From the NCBI GenBank assembly GCA_003136615.1, contig PLFA01000137.1, positions 5,251 to 15,700 of the forward strand: a stretch of DNA of 10,450 nt, in the 5' to 3' direction. This document shows, piece after piece, positions 1-6,439 of this stretch (position 1 is its first letter; every line of letters begins with the position of its first letter). The position numbers and the translations under genes were made by a program. Origin of the DNA: Caulobacteraceae bacterium. GTDB taxonomy: Bacteria > Pseudomonadota > Alphaproteobacteria > Caulobacterales > Caulobacteraceae. The notes below the pieces were generated by a model, which worked only from the letters and a program-made list of their open reading frames with translations, had not been told where the DNA came from and did not search any database.

Positions 1-1475
1 AGGTTGCGGGTCACACGGCCGAAATAGGTCGCCTCGAGATCGACGCGTCCCTCCAGGAACTTCTGCTCCACCCCGGCGTCCCAGCCATTCGCCTCCTCCG
101 GCCGCAAGCCCAGATTGCCGTAGGGACTGTAGAGCTCGTACAGCGAGGGGGCCTTGAAGCCCTGGCCGAAGCTGGCCCTCAGGATGGTGTTTCCATCGTT
201 CAGGTTCCAGGCCGCCGAGGCTTGGCCCGTGGCGTGGTCGCCAAATGTGGAGTGATCGTCGTATCGCCCGCCGGCCGTCAGGGTGAGGCCGGGCAAAACC
301 TCGCCGGTCACCTGGCCATAGCCGCTGTTGATGATGTCTCCCGCTTTGATCGCGGGGGGGTAGAGCGGCGAGTTGGAGTCGATGGTGGAATGCTCGCTCT
401 GCGCCCCGAACACCGCCTGGGCGCCGGGCGCGATGGCGAAGTCGCCTTCGTATTCCGCCGTGCTGGTCTCGCCCACGTCGATATAGGTGAACTTCGTCCC
501 TGCCTGTTGCGGATCCTCGTTGCGGCGGGTGAGGTCGCTATATTCGAAGGCCAGCCGGTTCTGAAAGCGACCGTCCAGAAGCGACAGGTTCAGGCCGGTA
601 TAGTCCACCACCTGGGTTGTGCGACCATACTCATCGTCATTGGCGAAGACGTAGTTAGGGGGGGGATAGCCGTCGAATTCGGCCCGGCTCCAGGAGAAAT
701 AGGCCCGCTCGTCGAACTGGAGGATCGGGGTGATATCGTATCGAAACCGGCCCGAGGCGCCCGCGGTGTGAAAGGGATCGGAACCGACCCCGCCAAAGGT
801 CTTGTCAAAGGCCGAGACGCTGTCGGTGCTGTTGTAATAGGCGCCCAGACGCCAGTCGAAGCGATCTTCCTTCCCGCCGACCGCCGCGCGCGCATAGGCC
901 GTCCCGTAACTGCCGCCCTCCACCTGAATATCACCCTCCAGGGGCCGGGTGGCGTCCGCGGTGATTACATTGACCACCCCGCCGATGGCCTCGCTCCCAT
1001 ACAGAGTGGACTGGGGCCCGCGCAGGATCTCGATGCGGGACACATCGCCCGTCATGAGATTGGAGAAGTCGTAGCTTGATCCCGGGTCGGAGGGGTCGTT
1101 CACCTTGACCCCATCGACGAGGACCAGGGTCTGGGCGGATTCACCGCCACGGATGAACAGTGAGGTGGTCTGGCCTGGACCGCCGTTGCGCGCCAGACTG
1201 ACGCCTGGCGTGCGGGCGACAATGTCGGCCACATCGGTTTCCTGGTCCTGCCGAAGCGCCTGGTCGGTGATGATGGTAAAGGATTGACCCACTGTCTGCA
1301 CGGGGGCTGGCGCGCGATTGGCGGTGACCACCACCTGTTCGACGGCCGTGGCGGCGGCGGCTCCAGCCTCGTCAGGCGCGGAGGCCTGCTGACCGGGCGC
1401 CGCCTGGGCGAAAACAAGTCCTGGCGCGGCAAGGCCCGCGATCAGGACCGGATAGAGATAGTCTTTCAGCGTCAT
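1..1475 (-). CDS. btuB: TonB-dependent vitamin B12 (cobalamin) outer-membrane receptor, BtuB-like, 3' end cut by window edge
   Basis: Frame is open from an ATG at 1475 to the left edge (491 codons seen; C-terminus missing). Residues 1-23 form a signal peptide ending VFA|Q. A TonB box-like stretch (EQVVVTA) lies at 46-52. The plug domain follows, with FIRGG, LVDGVKVND and a typical IEILRGPQSTLYGSEAIGGVVNVIT region (described here by its key groups RGPQS and GGVVN). After it come beta-barrel strands rich in aromatics, ending near FGQGFKAPSLYELY, a segment typical of BtuB-type barrels. The family imports scarce ligands across the outer membrane using TonB energy. The cobalamin riboswitch directly upstream on the same strand makes B12 or another corrinoid the likely ligand. 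GAGGGAG lies 6 bases before the ATG. The reading frame passes intact through C8 and C7 runs (658-665 and 354-360). The long open frame on the opposite strand is a shadow of this gene. Confidence 0.93.
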   Translation of the reverse strand, partial: MTLKDYLYPVLIAGLAAPGLVFAQAAPGQQASAPDEAGAAAATAVEQVVVTANRAPAPVQTVGQSFTIITDQALRQDQETDVADIVARTPGVSLARNGGPGQTTSLFIRGGESAQTLVLVDGVKVNDPSDPGSSYDFSNLMTGDVSRIEILRGPQSTLYGSEAIGGVVNVITADATRPLEGDIQVEGGSYGTAYARAAVGGKEDRFDWRLGAYYNSTDSVSAFDKTFGGVGSDPFHTAGASGRFRYDITPILQFDERAYFSWSRAEFDGYPPPNYVFANDDEYGRTTQVVDYTGLNLSLLDGRFQNRLAFEYSDLTRRNEDPQQAGTKFTYIDVGETSTAEYEGDFAIAPGAQAVFGAQSEHSTIDSNSPLYPPAIKAGDIINSGYGQVTGEVLPGLTLTAGGRYDDHSTFGDHATGQASAAWNLNDGNTILRASFGQGFKAPSLYELYSPYGNLGLRPEEANGWDAGVEQKFLEGRVDLEATYFGRVTRN

Positions 1476-1640
1476 AATAGGCTCCCTCGCGACGACGAGC
1501 CGCACGCGCGCGGGGAGGATCGCTGAGGGGCGAAGAGCCCGGCCAGACGGTCCGCCCGCGCACGCGCGGCGACAAGGCCGTCTCTCGGGAAAGACCCGTA
1601 TCGCTCGGCGCACCCCGGCCGGTCGAAGGACGACTGCGCC
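1476..1640 (-). promoter_or_regulatory. btuB leader downstream of the B12 aptamer, with candidate Shine-Dalgarno-masking hairpins
   Basis: This is 165 bases of untranslated leader between the riboswitch and the btuB start. Read on the minus strand, GGCTC (1501-1497) can pair with GAGCC (1484-1480), and CTCG (1499-1496) can instead pair with CGAG (1489-1486). Either pairing covers part of the Shine-Dalgarno sequence GAGGGAG (1488-1482). Further up, CCGCGC and GCGCGG (1556-1561 and 1564-1569) form the core of a longer stem flanked by AGACGG/CCGTCT (1545-1550 and 1578-1583). No U-run follows these hairpins, so control at translation start looks likelier than intrinsic termination. The pairings are visible in the sequence; their role is inference. 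Confidence 0.5.
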
Positions 1641-1803
1641 GGGCAGGTCTCCTGGCTCGCGGGTCAATGCCTTATTCGTCGCCTTCCCAGGACCAAGACG
1701 TCCCAGTGGCATGTGACGAACAGACTCGCCGCTTACAGTTGCGGGGGCAGCCGGGGATATTCGCCCCGTTCCCTATTCACCCTCTCTCGAAGGACCTGAC
1801 GCA
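1641..1803 (-). promoter_or_regulatory. Cobalamin (B12) riboswitch aptamer
   Basis: Read on the minus strand, the region carries the hallmark blocks of the cobalamin riboswitch in order: the GCTGCCCCCGCAACTGTAAG block (1750-1731), the B12 box GCCACTG (1710-1704), CTGGGAAGG (1690-1682), and the closing GAGCCAGGAGACCTGCC (1657-1641). The P1 ends pair: CAGGTC (1798-1793) with GACCTG (1649-1644). The family binds adenosylcobalamin or related corrinoids and normally shuts off uptake or synthesis genes when ligand is plentiful. It sits 5' of btuB on the same strand, a classic placement. Boundaries are set by P1 and may be a few bases off. Confidence 0.95.
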
Positions 1804-1811
1804 GCCGGGGG

Positions 1812-1838
1812 GATATAGCCAAGCCATGGGTGGGTCAA
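1812..1838 (-). promoter_or_regulatory. Candidate sigma-70-type promoter for btuB
   Basis: On the minus strand, TTGACC (1838-1833) is followed after 15 bases by TATATC (1817-1812). Transcription would start near 1805, only a few bases before the first P1 base of the riboswitch (1798), so the position fits well. The 15-base spacer is shorter than the ideal 17, which lowers confidence. A 13-base palindrome (1838-1850) abuts the -35 element. Confidence 0.45.
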
Positions 1839-1850
1839 CGTCCTGGACGT
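1838..1850. repeat. 13-base palindrome between the exported-protein gene and the btuB promoter
   Basis: ACGTCC-T-GGACGT (with 1838 as the first A) is a perfect 6+1+6 inverted repeat. It lies 12 bases after the stop codon of the upstream gene and touches the proposed btuB -35 box. It could be an operator for a dimeric regulator or the remains of a weak terminator. No U-run follows it on the minus strand. Confidence 0.4.
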
Positions 1851-1862
1851 GAGGTCAGGTTT

Positions 1863-2909
1863 TCAGGCGTGCTTCGTTCGCCTGTGAGGCTTTGCCGACG
1901 GCGGCGGCGCGGGCGGTGCGGGCGGCAGAGGAACATCCACCGCGACGCTCTGGGCCACGCAAACGGCGGGATCTTCCATCTCGTGCTGCCCCATGCAGAA
2001 GATGTCTTCGTAATTGGGCTTAGCCACCGCCAGGCATTGGAACAGGTCGCGCTTGGCCCGCTCCAGACATTGCTCGGTAATCCCATCCTCGATCAGGGAT
2101 GACAGATTGAGATAGACCGTGTCCGAAGCCTCCCCCAGAGCGGCGATGGCCGCGACCTGAAGAGCGCGGTCGATCATTGGCGTATAGGGCGGAGCCAGAG
2201 GCGCGCCTTCGACATGTAGGGGTTCGACCTCGGTCGCCGCGCGGCGCACGATGGCGGTCTCCTCGGGATCGGGGGCGATGCCGCTAGCCGAGGCGGCTTT
2301 CACGGCGGAGAGGCGCCCCGGGCGATCAGCGATTGTCTCATTCGACCAGGGTTGATGTTGCACATCATAGGCGGCCTGATGGATCGACTTTCCGGTGGCC
2401 AGCAGGTTCAGGGCCGCCGATCCCAGGGCCGATTTAATATAGCCGGCGGCGACATCCGCGCCCTTGAACTGATAGACATAGATCGGGTTGAGTTCGATAT
2501 CCCTGACCATTTCGGCCCGATTCTCCGGGCTGTTGCCGGCCGCACGCAAGGCCGCGACGAAGTCCTGCTCTTTCAGCGCCGCCACCGCGGCATAGGCGAT
2601 CGCGCCGCGCAGCAGCACCTTGGGGTCATAGGCTGCCCCATTTCGCAGGGCTGTCGCCACGCTATCGGGACTTGAGAATCCCGGCGAGGTGGCCGCGACG
2701 CGCAGCATCACGCCTTCATAGGCCGCGGCGTCGTCGATCATCTGGTCAGGCATGCCCACCGGCGAGGCGGGCGGCGGCGGTGGTGGCGGCGGTGGCGGCT
2801 CTTCGACGACGCGGTGGCGGCGGGCGAAAGCGGGCGCCGCCGGCGCGGCTAAGGCTAGCAAGGCCGCCGTGGCGAGAAGGAGGCCACGGCCGAAGAAGAC
2901 AGAACGCAT
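1863..2909 (-). CDS. Exported protein of unknown function with a ten-proline run and a proline/basic C-terminal tail
   Basis: A 348-residue product from the ATG at 2909; a GTG one codon earlier (2912) is possible but lies closer to the GGGTGAG ribosome-site-like stretch. Residues 1-29 are a clear signal peptide (positive start, Leu/Ala core, AFA|R cleavage). Next come a basic patch (RRHR, 30-33) and ten prolines at 38-47. An Ala-rich, mostly helical body runs from about 55 to 325, with motifs NPIYVYQFKG (141-150) and YDVQHQPW (181-188). Four cysteines at 281, 292, 305 and 317 sit in a segment of about 40 residues and could form two disulphides in the periplasm. The tail is proline-rich (PLPPAPPAPPP, 327-337) and ends basic (KPHRRTKHA). 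I do not recognise a characterised family. It lies in the same direction as prs and btuB, with a 156-base gap after prs and its own repeat-rich upstream region. Confidence 0.85.
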   Translation of the reverse strand: MRSVFFGRGLLLATAALLALAAPAAPAFARRHRVVEEPPPPPPPPPPASPVGMPDQMIDDAAAYEGVMLRVAATSPGFSSPDSVATALRNGAAYDPKVLLRGAIAYAAVAALKEQDFVAALRAAGNSPENRAEMVRDIELNPIYVYQFKGADVAAGYIKSALGSAALNLLATGKSIHQAAYDVQHQPWSNETIADRPGRLSAVKAASASGIAPDPEETAIVRRAATEVEPLHVEGAPLAPPYTPMIDRALQVAAIAALGEASDTVYLNLSSLIEDGITEQCLERAKRDLFQCLAVAKPNYEDIFCMGQHEMEDPAVCVAQSVAVDVPLPPAPPAPPPSAKPHRRTKHA

Positions 2910-2916
2910 CACTCAC

Positions 2917-2944
2917 CCAAATCTATCGCGGCCAAATCTATCGC
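2917..2944. repeat. Tandem 15-base direct repeat just before the exported-protein gene
   Basis: CCAAATCTATCGC occurs at 2917-2929 and again at 2932-2944, giving a period of 15 bases. The copy nearest the gene overlaps the region just upstream of the start codon. It could be a regulator site or simply a small tandem duplication. Confidence 0.7.
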
Positions 2945-2979
2945 AGAACGGCGCGCGCCCAAGCGGGACAACAGAGACT

Positions 2980-3024
2980 CTGATCGCTTCTGAACGCACG
3001 CTCAACGCTTCTGTTGCTGAACGC
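2980..3024. repeat. Four related octamers in the prs/exported-protein gap
   Basis: On the plus strand CTGATCGC (2980), CTGAACGC (2990), CTCAACGC (3001) and CTGAACGC (3017) form four close copies of one octamer, starting 10, 11 and 16 bases apart. They lie in the noncoding gap upstream of the minus-strand exported-protein gene. The near-helical spacing of the first three is suggestive of a protein-binding array, but this is inference. Confidence 0.4.
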
Positions 3025-3065
3025 CCCTGATTTTAGGGCGACACTATGGCCGTACGTGTCCCGGT

Positions 3066-4001
3066 CTAGTCGAAGAGCTTCGAGACCGACTCCTCATTGG
3101 CGATCCGCCGAATGGCTTCGCCGATCAGGTCCGCGCAGCTCACCACACGCAGTTTCTTGGCGCCCGCCAGGCGCTGACGGCTCTCGATGGAATCCGTGAT
3201 CACCAACTCCTTGAGCACCGAAGCCTCGACCCGCTCCATGGCCGCGCCGGAGAGCACGCCGTGGGTGATATAGGCCGAGACCTCCGCGGCGCCGGCCTCC
3301 CGGAGCGCGGCGGCGGCGCTGCAGAGCGTGGTGGCCGAGTCGGTGAGGTCGTCAAAGATGATCAGCCGTCGTCCGGTCACGTCGCCGATAATATTGGCCA
3401 CCTCGGATTTTCCCGGACCCTCCCGACGTTTGTCGACAATCGCGAGCCCCGCATTCAGGCGGCTGGCCAGGGCGATGGCGCGCACCACGCCGCCAGCGTC
3501 GGGGGAGACAATGAGCAGGTCGGATGCGTGGCCATAATGGCTCTGGATGTCCTGGGCCATCAGCGGCGCGGCCTGAAGATTGTCCGTGGGAATATCAAAG
3601 AAGCCCTGAATCTGACCCGAATGGAGGTCCATGGTCAGGACGCGGTCAGCCCCCGCCCGGGTGATCAGATTGGCCACCAGCTTGGCCGAGATGGGCGTGC
3701 GGCCGCCCGTTTTGCGGTCCTGGCGCGCATAGCCGAAATAGGGGGTAACCGCGGTGATCCGCTTGGCCGAGGCGCGTTTGAGGGCGTCGATGCAGACCAG
3801 CAGCTCCATCAGGTTATCGTTGGCGGGATAGCTGGTGGATTGGAGGACGAAAACGTCCTCGCCGCGCACATTTTCCTCGATGACCACCCAGGCCTCATTA
3901 TCGGGGAAGCGCTTCACCTGGGCCCGGGTCAGGGGCACGTCGAGCGACTGGGCGATCGCCTCGGCAAGGGGCCGGTTGGAGTTCCCCGCCAACAGCTTCA
4001 T
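3066..4001 (-). CDS. prs: Ribose-phosphate pyrophosphokinase (PRPP synthetase), with non-consensus PRPP-loop residues
   Basis: 311 residues, the usual length for class I enzymes. The enzyme makes PRPP from ribose-5-phosphate and ATP for purine, pyrimidine, histidine, tryptophan and NAD synthesis in the cytoplasm. Recognisable landmarks: NENVRGED-like ENVRGEDVFVLQST (43-56), NDNLMELL (61-68), the YFGYARQDRK block (88-97), MDLHSGQIQGFF (124-135, with the catalytic-region His127), VSPDAGGVVR (165-174), KRRE of the flexible loop (191-194), and the ending EAIRRIANEESVSKLFD. Oddities: the PRPP loop reads DDLTDSATTL (217-226), where the family normally has a Gly at 224; FPDNE (32-36) replaces F-x-DGE; and Ile176 stands where RAR is usual. 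The ATG at 4001 follows GGGGGAGAG. The family assignment is secure; full activity is less so. Confidence 0.93.
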   Translation of the reverse strand: MKLLAGNSNRPLAEAIAQSLDVPLTRAQVKRFPDNEAWVVIEENVRGEDVFVLQSTSYPANDNLMELLVCIDALKRASAKRITAVTPYFGYARQDRKTGGRTPISAKLVANLITRAGADRVLTMDLHSGQIQGFFDIPTDNLQAAPLMAQDIQSHYGHASDLLIVSPDAGGVVRAIALASRLNAGLAIVDKRREGPGKSEVANIIGDVTGRRLIIFDDLTDSATTLCSAAAALREAGAAEVSAYITHGVLSGAAMERVEASVLKELVITDSIESRQRLAGAKKLRVVSCADLIGEAIRRIANEESVSKLFD

Positions 4002-4178
4002 GCCATCTCTCCCCCGGCCCGCGCCCGCGATTCCGTCATACCCGCGCCGCTGCGCGCTTTAACAGTGCGCGGGCCCATGGCAAACCCCGGCGTTTTTCAT
4101 TTTGCTTGCGGCCCTGACCGAGGTGGGGCCTCCCGACGTTAGACTGTCTTGATGCGGATAGATCCCAGGACAAATCTG

Positions 4179-4571
4179 ATGCGCCTTGTCATGCTCAGCC
4201 TCGCCACCGTCCTCTGCTGCGCCAGCGTTCCGGTCATGGCCGCCGTCATGAAGGGGTCGCAGGACGCGCGCCTGAGGATCGCCTTCGGCAACACCATTCT
4301 GGACACCTTCCCTGATGGCCGCACCTCCGAGGCCTGGCTCGAACCCGACGGGACCTATACCGGCGAAGGCCGGACCCGCACCAAGTCCTATGGCCGCTGG
4401 TTCGTGGAGGGCCCGAAGGTGTGCTTCAAGCAGACCCATCCCTTTGTCTTCGGGTTCGTCTACTGCACGCCCATTCCCGATGTTCGTCCGGGTGAGGCTT
4501 GGCGCGCGAGATCCCCTATGGGCGAGGACGTGACGGTGAGGGTCGTCCCCGGGCATTTCGAGCCCCGCTGA
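4179..4571 (+). CDS. Small exported protein of unknown function
   Basis: 130 residues from the ATG at 4179, chosen because AGGA (4167-4170) lies 8 bases upstream and because this start yields a clean signal peptide (MRLVMLSLATVLCC..., cleavage likely at VMA|A, residue 21). Upstream in-frame starts at 4149 (TTG) and 4152 (ATG) would add charged residues before it and lack a good ribosome site. The mature part of about 109 residues looks beta-rich, with LEPDGTYTGEGRTRTKSYGRW (54-74, key residues G58, Y60, G72, W74) and two cysteines (82 and 96) likely to form a disulphide. The G-x-W ... C ... C layout resembles small periplasmic beta-barrel or lipocalin-like proteins, but I do not recognise the family. 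It is divergent from prs and convergent with pgeF, 21 bases away, so it is probably transcribed alone. Confidence 0.75.
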   Translation: MRLVMLSLATVLCCASVPVMAAVMKGSQDARLRIAFGNTILDTFPDGRTSEAWLEPDGTYTGEGRTRTKSYGRWFVEGPKVCFKQTHPFVFGFVYCTPIPDVRPGEAWRARSPMGEDVTVRVVPGHFEPR

Positions 4572-4592
4572 GGCGAGGTCCGCCACCTTACT

Positions 4593-5372
4593 TCAGGGCT
4601 TGATGATGATGGCGGAGAGTCCGCGCCCATAGTCCGCCTCGCCATTCAGGGTCATGCGACGGTGCGAGAAGAAGTCCGCCGACTCGGCGCAGGTGTCGGC
4701 GCCGATCCATTCGGCCCTGGCGACGCCCGCCGCGGCGAGGCGGCCGAGAACGAATCCGGGCAGATCGAACTGCCGCTTCTTAGGGTCCGCGCCGGCGGCG
4801 AAGAACCGCTGAAAATCCCCCGACGCCGACACGAAACGCCCCTCGAACTCTAGCCCGACCTCATAGGAAGCCTGGCCGATGCAGGGCCCGACCGCCGCCA
4901 CGAGACGCTCCCGCGCCGCGCCCAAAGCCACCATGGCCTCCACCGCCGACGCCGCCACGCCAGCCAAGGCGCCTTTCCAGCCGGCATGGACCGCGGCCAC
5001 GATGCGCGCCCTCCCGTCGGCGATGAGGATCGGGGCGCAGTCAGCGGCCAGGGCGCCCAGCATCAGACCGGGTGTCGCCGTGACCAAGGCGTCGGCTTCC
5101 GGCGGCTCCCCGCCGAAGGGCGCCTCGACCGTGATCGCCCGCGCCGAATGGACCTGATAGGCGGTGATAAGCCGTCCCGCCTCCGCGCCCAGGGCGGCGG
5201 CCGCCTGGCGACGGTTTTCCCTCACGCGTTCGGGGTCGTCCCGTGAGCCCAGCCCCACATTGAGACTCTCATAGAGCCCCTCGGACACGCCGCCGCGCCG
5301 GGTGAAGAAGGCATGATCGATGCCGGTCAGGCTGGCCAGAAGCTTCGATCTCAGGAGCTCTGGCGCTCCCAT
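4593..5372 (-). CDS. pgeF: Laccase-domain / peptidoglycan editing factor PgeF (YfiH family)
   Basis: 259 residues from the ATG at 5372. The metal-site residues of the YfiH/DUF152 (Cu-oxidase_4) family are present: His75 in YQVHS, Cys112 in AADCAPIL, and His129 in HAGWKG. GPCIG (162-166) and FFSHRR (234-239) are also family landmarks. Members have been described as removing misincorporated serine from peptidoglycan precursors (PgeF), and as multi-purpose purine-nucleoside enzymes in LACC1 homologues. The E. coli protein gave the name PgeF, so that symbol is by homology. The start overlaps the stop of the upstream methyltransferase gene by one base (TGATG), implying translational coupling. A GTG one codon upstream (5375) is also possible and would overlap by four bases. 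It is the last gene of the lgt operon. Confidence 0.92.
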   Translation of the reverse strand: MGAPELLRSKLLASLTGIDHAFFTRRGGVSEGLYESLNVGLGSRDDPERVRENRRQAAAALGAEAGRLITAYQVHSARAITVEAPFGGEPPEADALVTATPGLMLGALAADCAPILIADGRARIVAAVHAGWKGALAGVAASAVEAMVALGAARERLVAAVGPCIGQASYEVGLEFEGRFVSASGDFQRFFAAGADPKKRQFDLPGFVLGRLAAAGVARAEWIGADTCAESADFFSHRRMTLNGEADYGRGLSAIIIKP

Positions 5373-6439
5373 CACGCCCGTTCGCTCGGCAGGAGTCCCG
5401 GCGGCGTCAGGCCGGGCGCGTGGATCGCCGCGACCTTGAACAGGTTCCCCATCTGGTCTGGCGCGATCAGGCGCTGCACCTGACGGGCGATGACCGCCGC
5501 CTGGTCCGGGTGCGCCGCGGTCAGGCGCTCGGCCCGCAGGCCAATACCGAGAGACCGGAGAAAATCGCCCTGGGCGGAAATGGCTGTCGTGTGCGCCCCA
5601 GCCTGGCGGGCGGCGCCGAGAAAAGCCGGAAAATCCGCATGGGCGGTCAGATCGGCCACGCCGGGATGATCCAACGGCCCCTCTTTGGCATGGCGGCGCA
5701 GGGCTTGCAGGGTGTCCCCGGGTCCCGCCGCCTCCCGCCCATAATCGATGAAAAGCGCCGCGCCGCCCGCCTTGGCCACGGTCGCGCCCACCTCACGCCC
5801 GAGGTCCTCCAGCGCCGGCGACCATTCCCGCACCTCGCCCGGTGCGCCGTCACCCAGATCGTTAGGCGGAACTTCGCCCAGGGTGAAAGCGAGGGCGCCC
5901 CACGCATCGACGCCGACCCGCCGCTCGCGCCAACCCTCTTTCGTAAACACCGCCTGATGGACGGGGAGGCAGTCGAGGAGTTCATTGGCGAGAAGAATAA
6001 TCGGCGCATCGACGGGGATCCCGGCGAGGGCGCGCGCCCATTGCACGCCGGCCTCGCCCAGGCGCGCCGTCTGGGCCGCGCGCAGCGGCTCGCTGGTTTC
6101 CACCAGCCAGGTCTCCTGGGCCGCGGCAAACGCGGGCGACGCCCGGCAGGCGCGCCAGACATCGCTCATCAGGGTCCCGTCGCCTGGGCCCATTTCCACC
6201 AGGCGCACGCGTGGCGGACGGCCGAGAGCGTCCCAGACCGCCACGGCCCAAAGCCCCAGAAGCTCCCCGAACATCTGCGAGACATGCGGGGCGGTGATGA
6301 AATCGCCCGCCGCGCCGAGGCGAGGGCGGGTGGCGTAGTAACCCTCATCTGGGTCATGGAGACAGGCGGTCATATAGTCCCCCACGCTGATGGGCCCCTC
6401 GCGCCGGATGCGCGCGATGAGCTGGTCAGCCAGGCTCAT
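5372..6439 (-). CDS. SAM-dependent protein methyltransferase, MidA/NDUFAF7 family
   Basis: 355 residues, close to the family norm. The N-terminus has the family-specific ISVGDYMTACLHDPDEGYY (17-35, ending in the GYY landmark) and GDFITAPHVSQMFGE (45-59); most relatives have Glu in place of His52. The SAM-binding motif is VEMGPGDGTLM (81-91), and NELLDCLPV (152-160) matches the NEFFDALPV post-motif. In mitochondria NDUFAF7 dimethylates an arginine of complex I subunit NDUFS2 during assembly. A like role on NuoCD/NuoD is inferred for bacteria. The ATG at 6439 lies inside the end of lgt (14-base overlap), and its stop overlaps pgeF by one base, so the three are one operon. The long frame on the opposite strand across this gene is a shadow. 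Confidence 0.9.
   Translation of the reverse strand: MSLADQLIARIRREGPISVGDYMTACLHDPDEGYYATRPRLGAAGDFITAPHVSQMFGELLGLWAVAVWDALGRPPRVRLVEMGPGDGTLMSDVWRACRASPAFAAAQETWLVETSEPLRAAQTARLGEAGVQWARALAGIPVDAPIILLANELLDCLPVHQAVFTKEGWRERRVGVDAWGALAFTLGEVPPNDLGDGAPGEVREWSPALEDLGREVGATVAKAGGAALFIDYGREAAGPGDTLQALRRHAKEGPLDHPGVADLTAHADFPAFLGAARQAGAHTTAISAQGDFLRSLGIGLRAERLTAAHPDQAAVIARQVQRLIAPDQMGNLFKVAAIHAPGLTPPGLLPSERA

Noticed and set aside
222..1079. Long plus-strand frame of 285 codons
   Set aside because: It lies fully antisense to btuB, whose plug and barrel motifs are clear, and its product has no recognisable motif. High GC and codon bias create such shadow frames.
1667..1852. Short plus-strand frame over the riboswitch region
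   Set aside because: Coincides with the conserved minus-strand cobalamin riboswitch; no ribosome site or motif.
3022..3060. Small hairpins downstream of prs (CGCCC/GGGCG at 3022-3040 and GACAC/GTGTC at 3040-3060) as a prs terminator
   Set aside because: Stems of only five pairs and no U-run after them on the minus strand; not enough to call a terminator.
3261..4142. Plus-strand frame of 293 codons opposite prs
   Set aside because: Antisense to a well-conserved enzyme; composition (Gly/Arg/Asp/His-rich) is typical of a shadow frame.
4059..4586. Minus-strand frame of 175 codons opposite the small exported protein
   Set aside because: The plus-strand frame has a Shine-Dalgarno and a signal peptide; the minus-strand product has neither.
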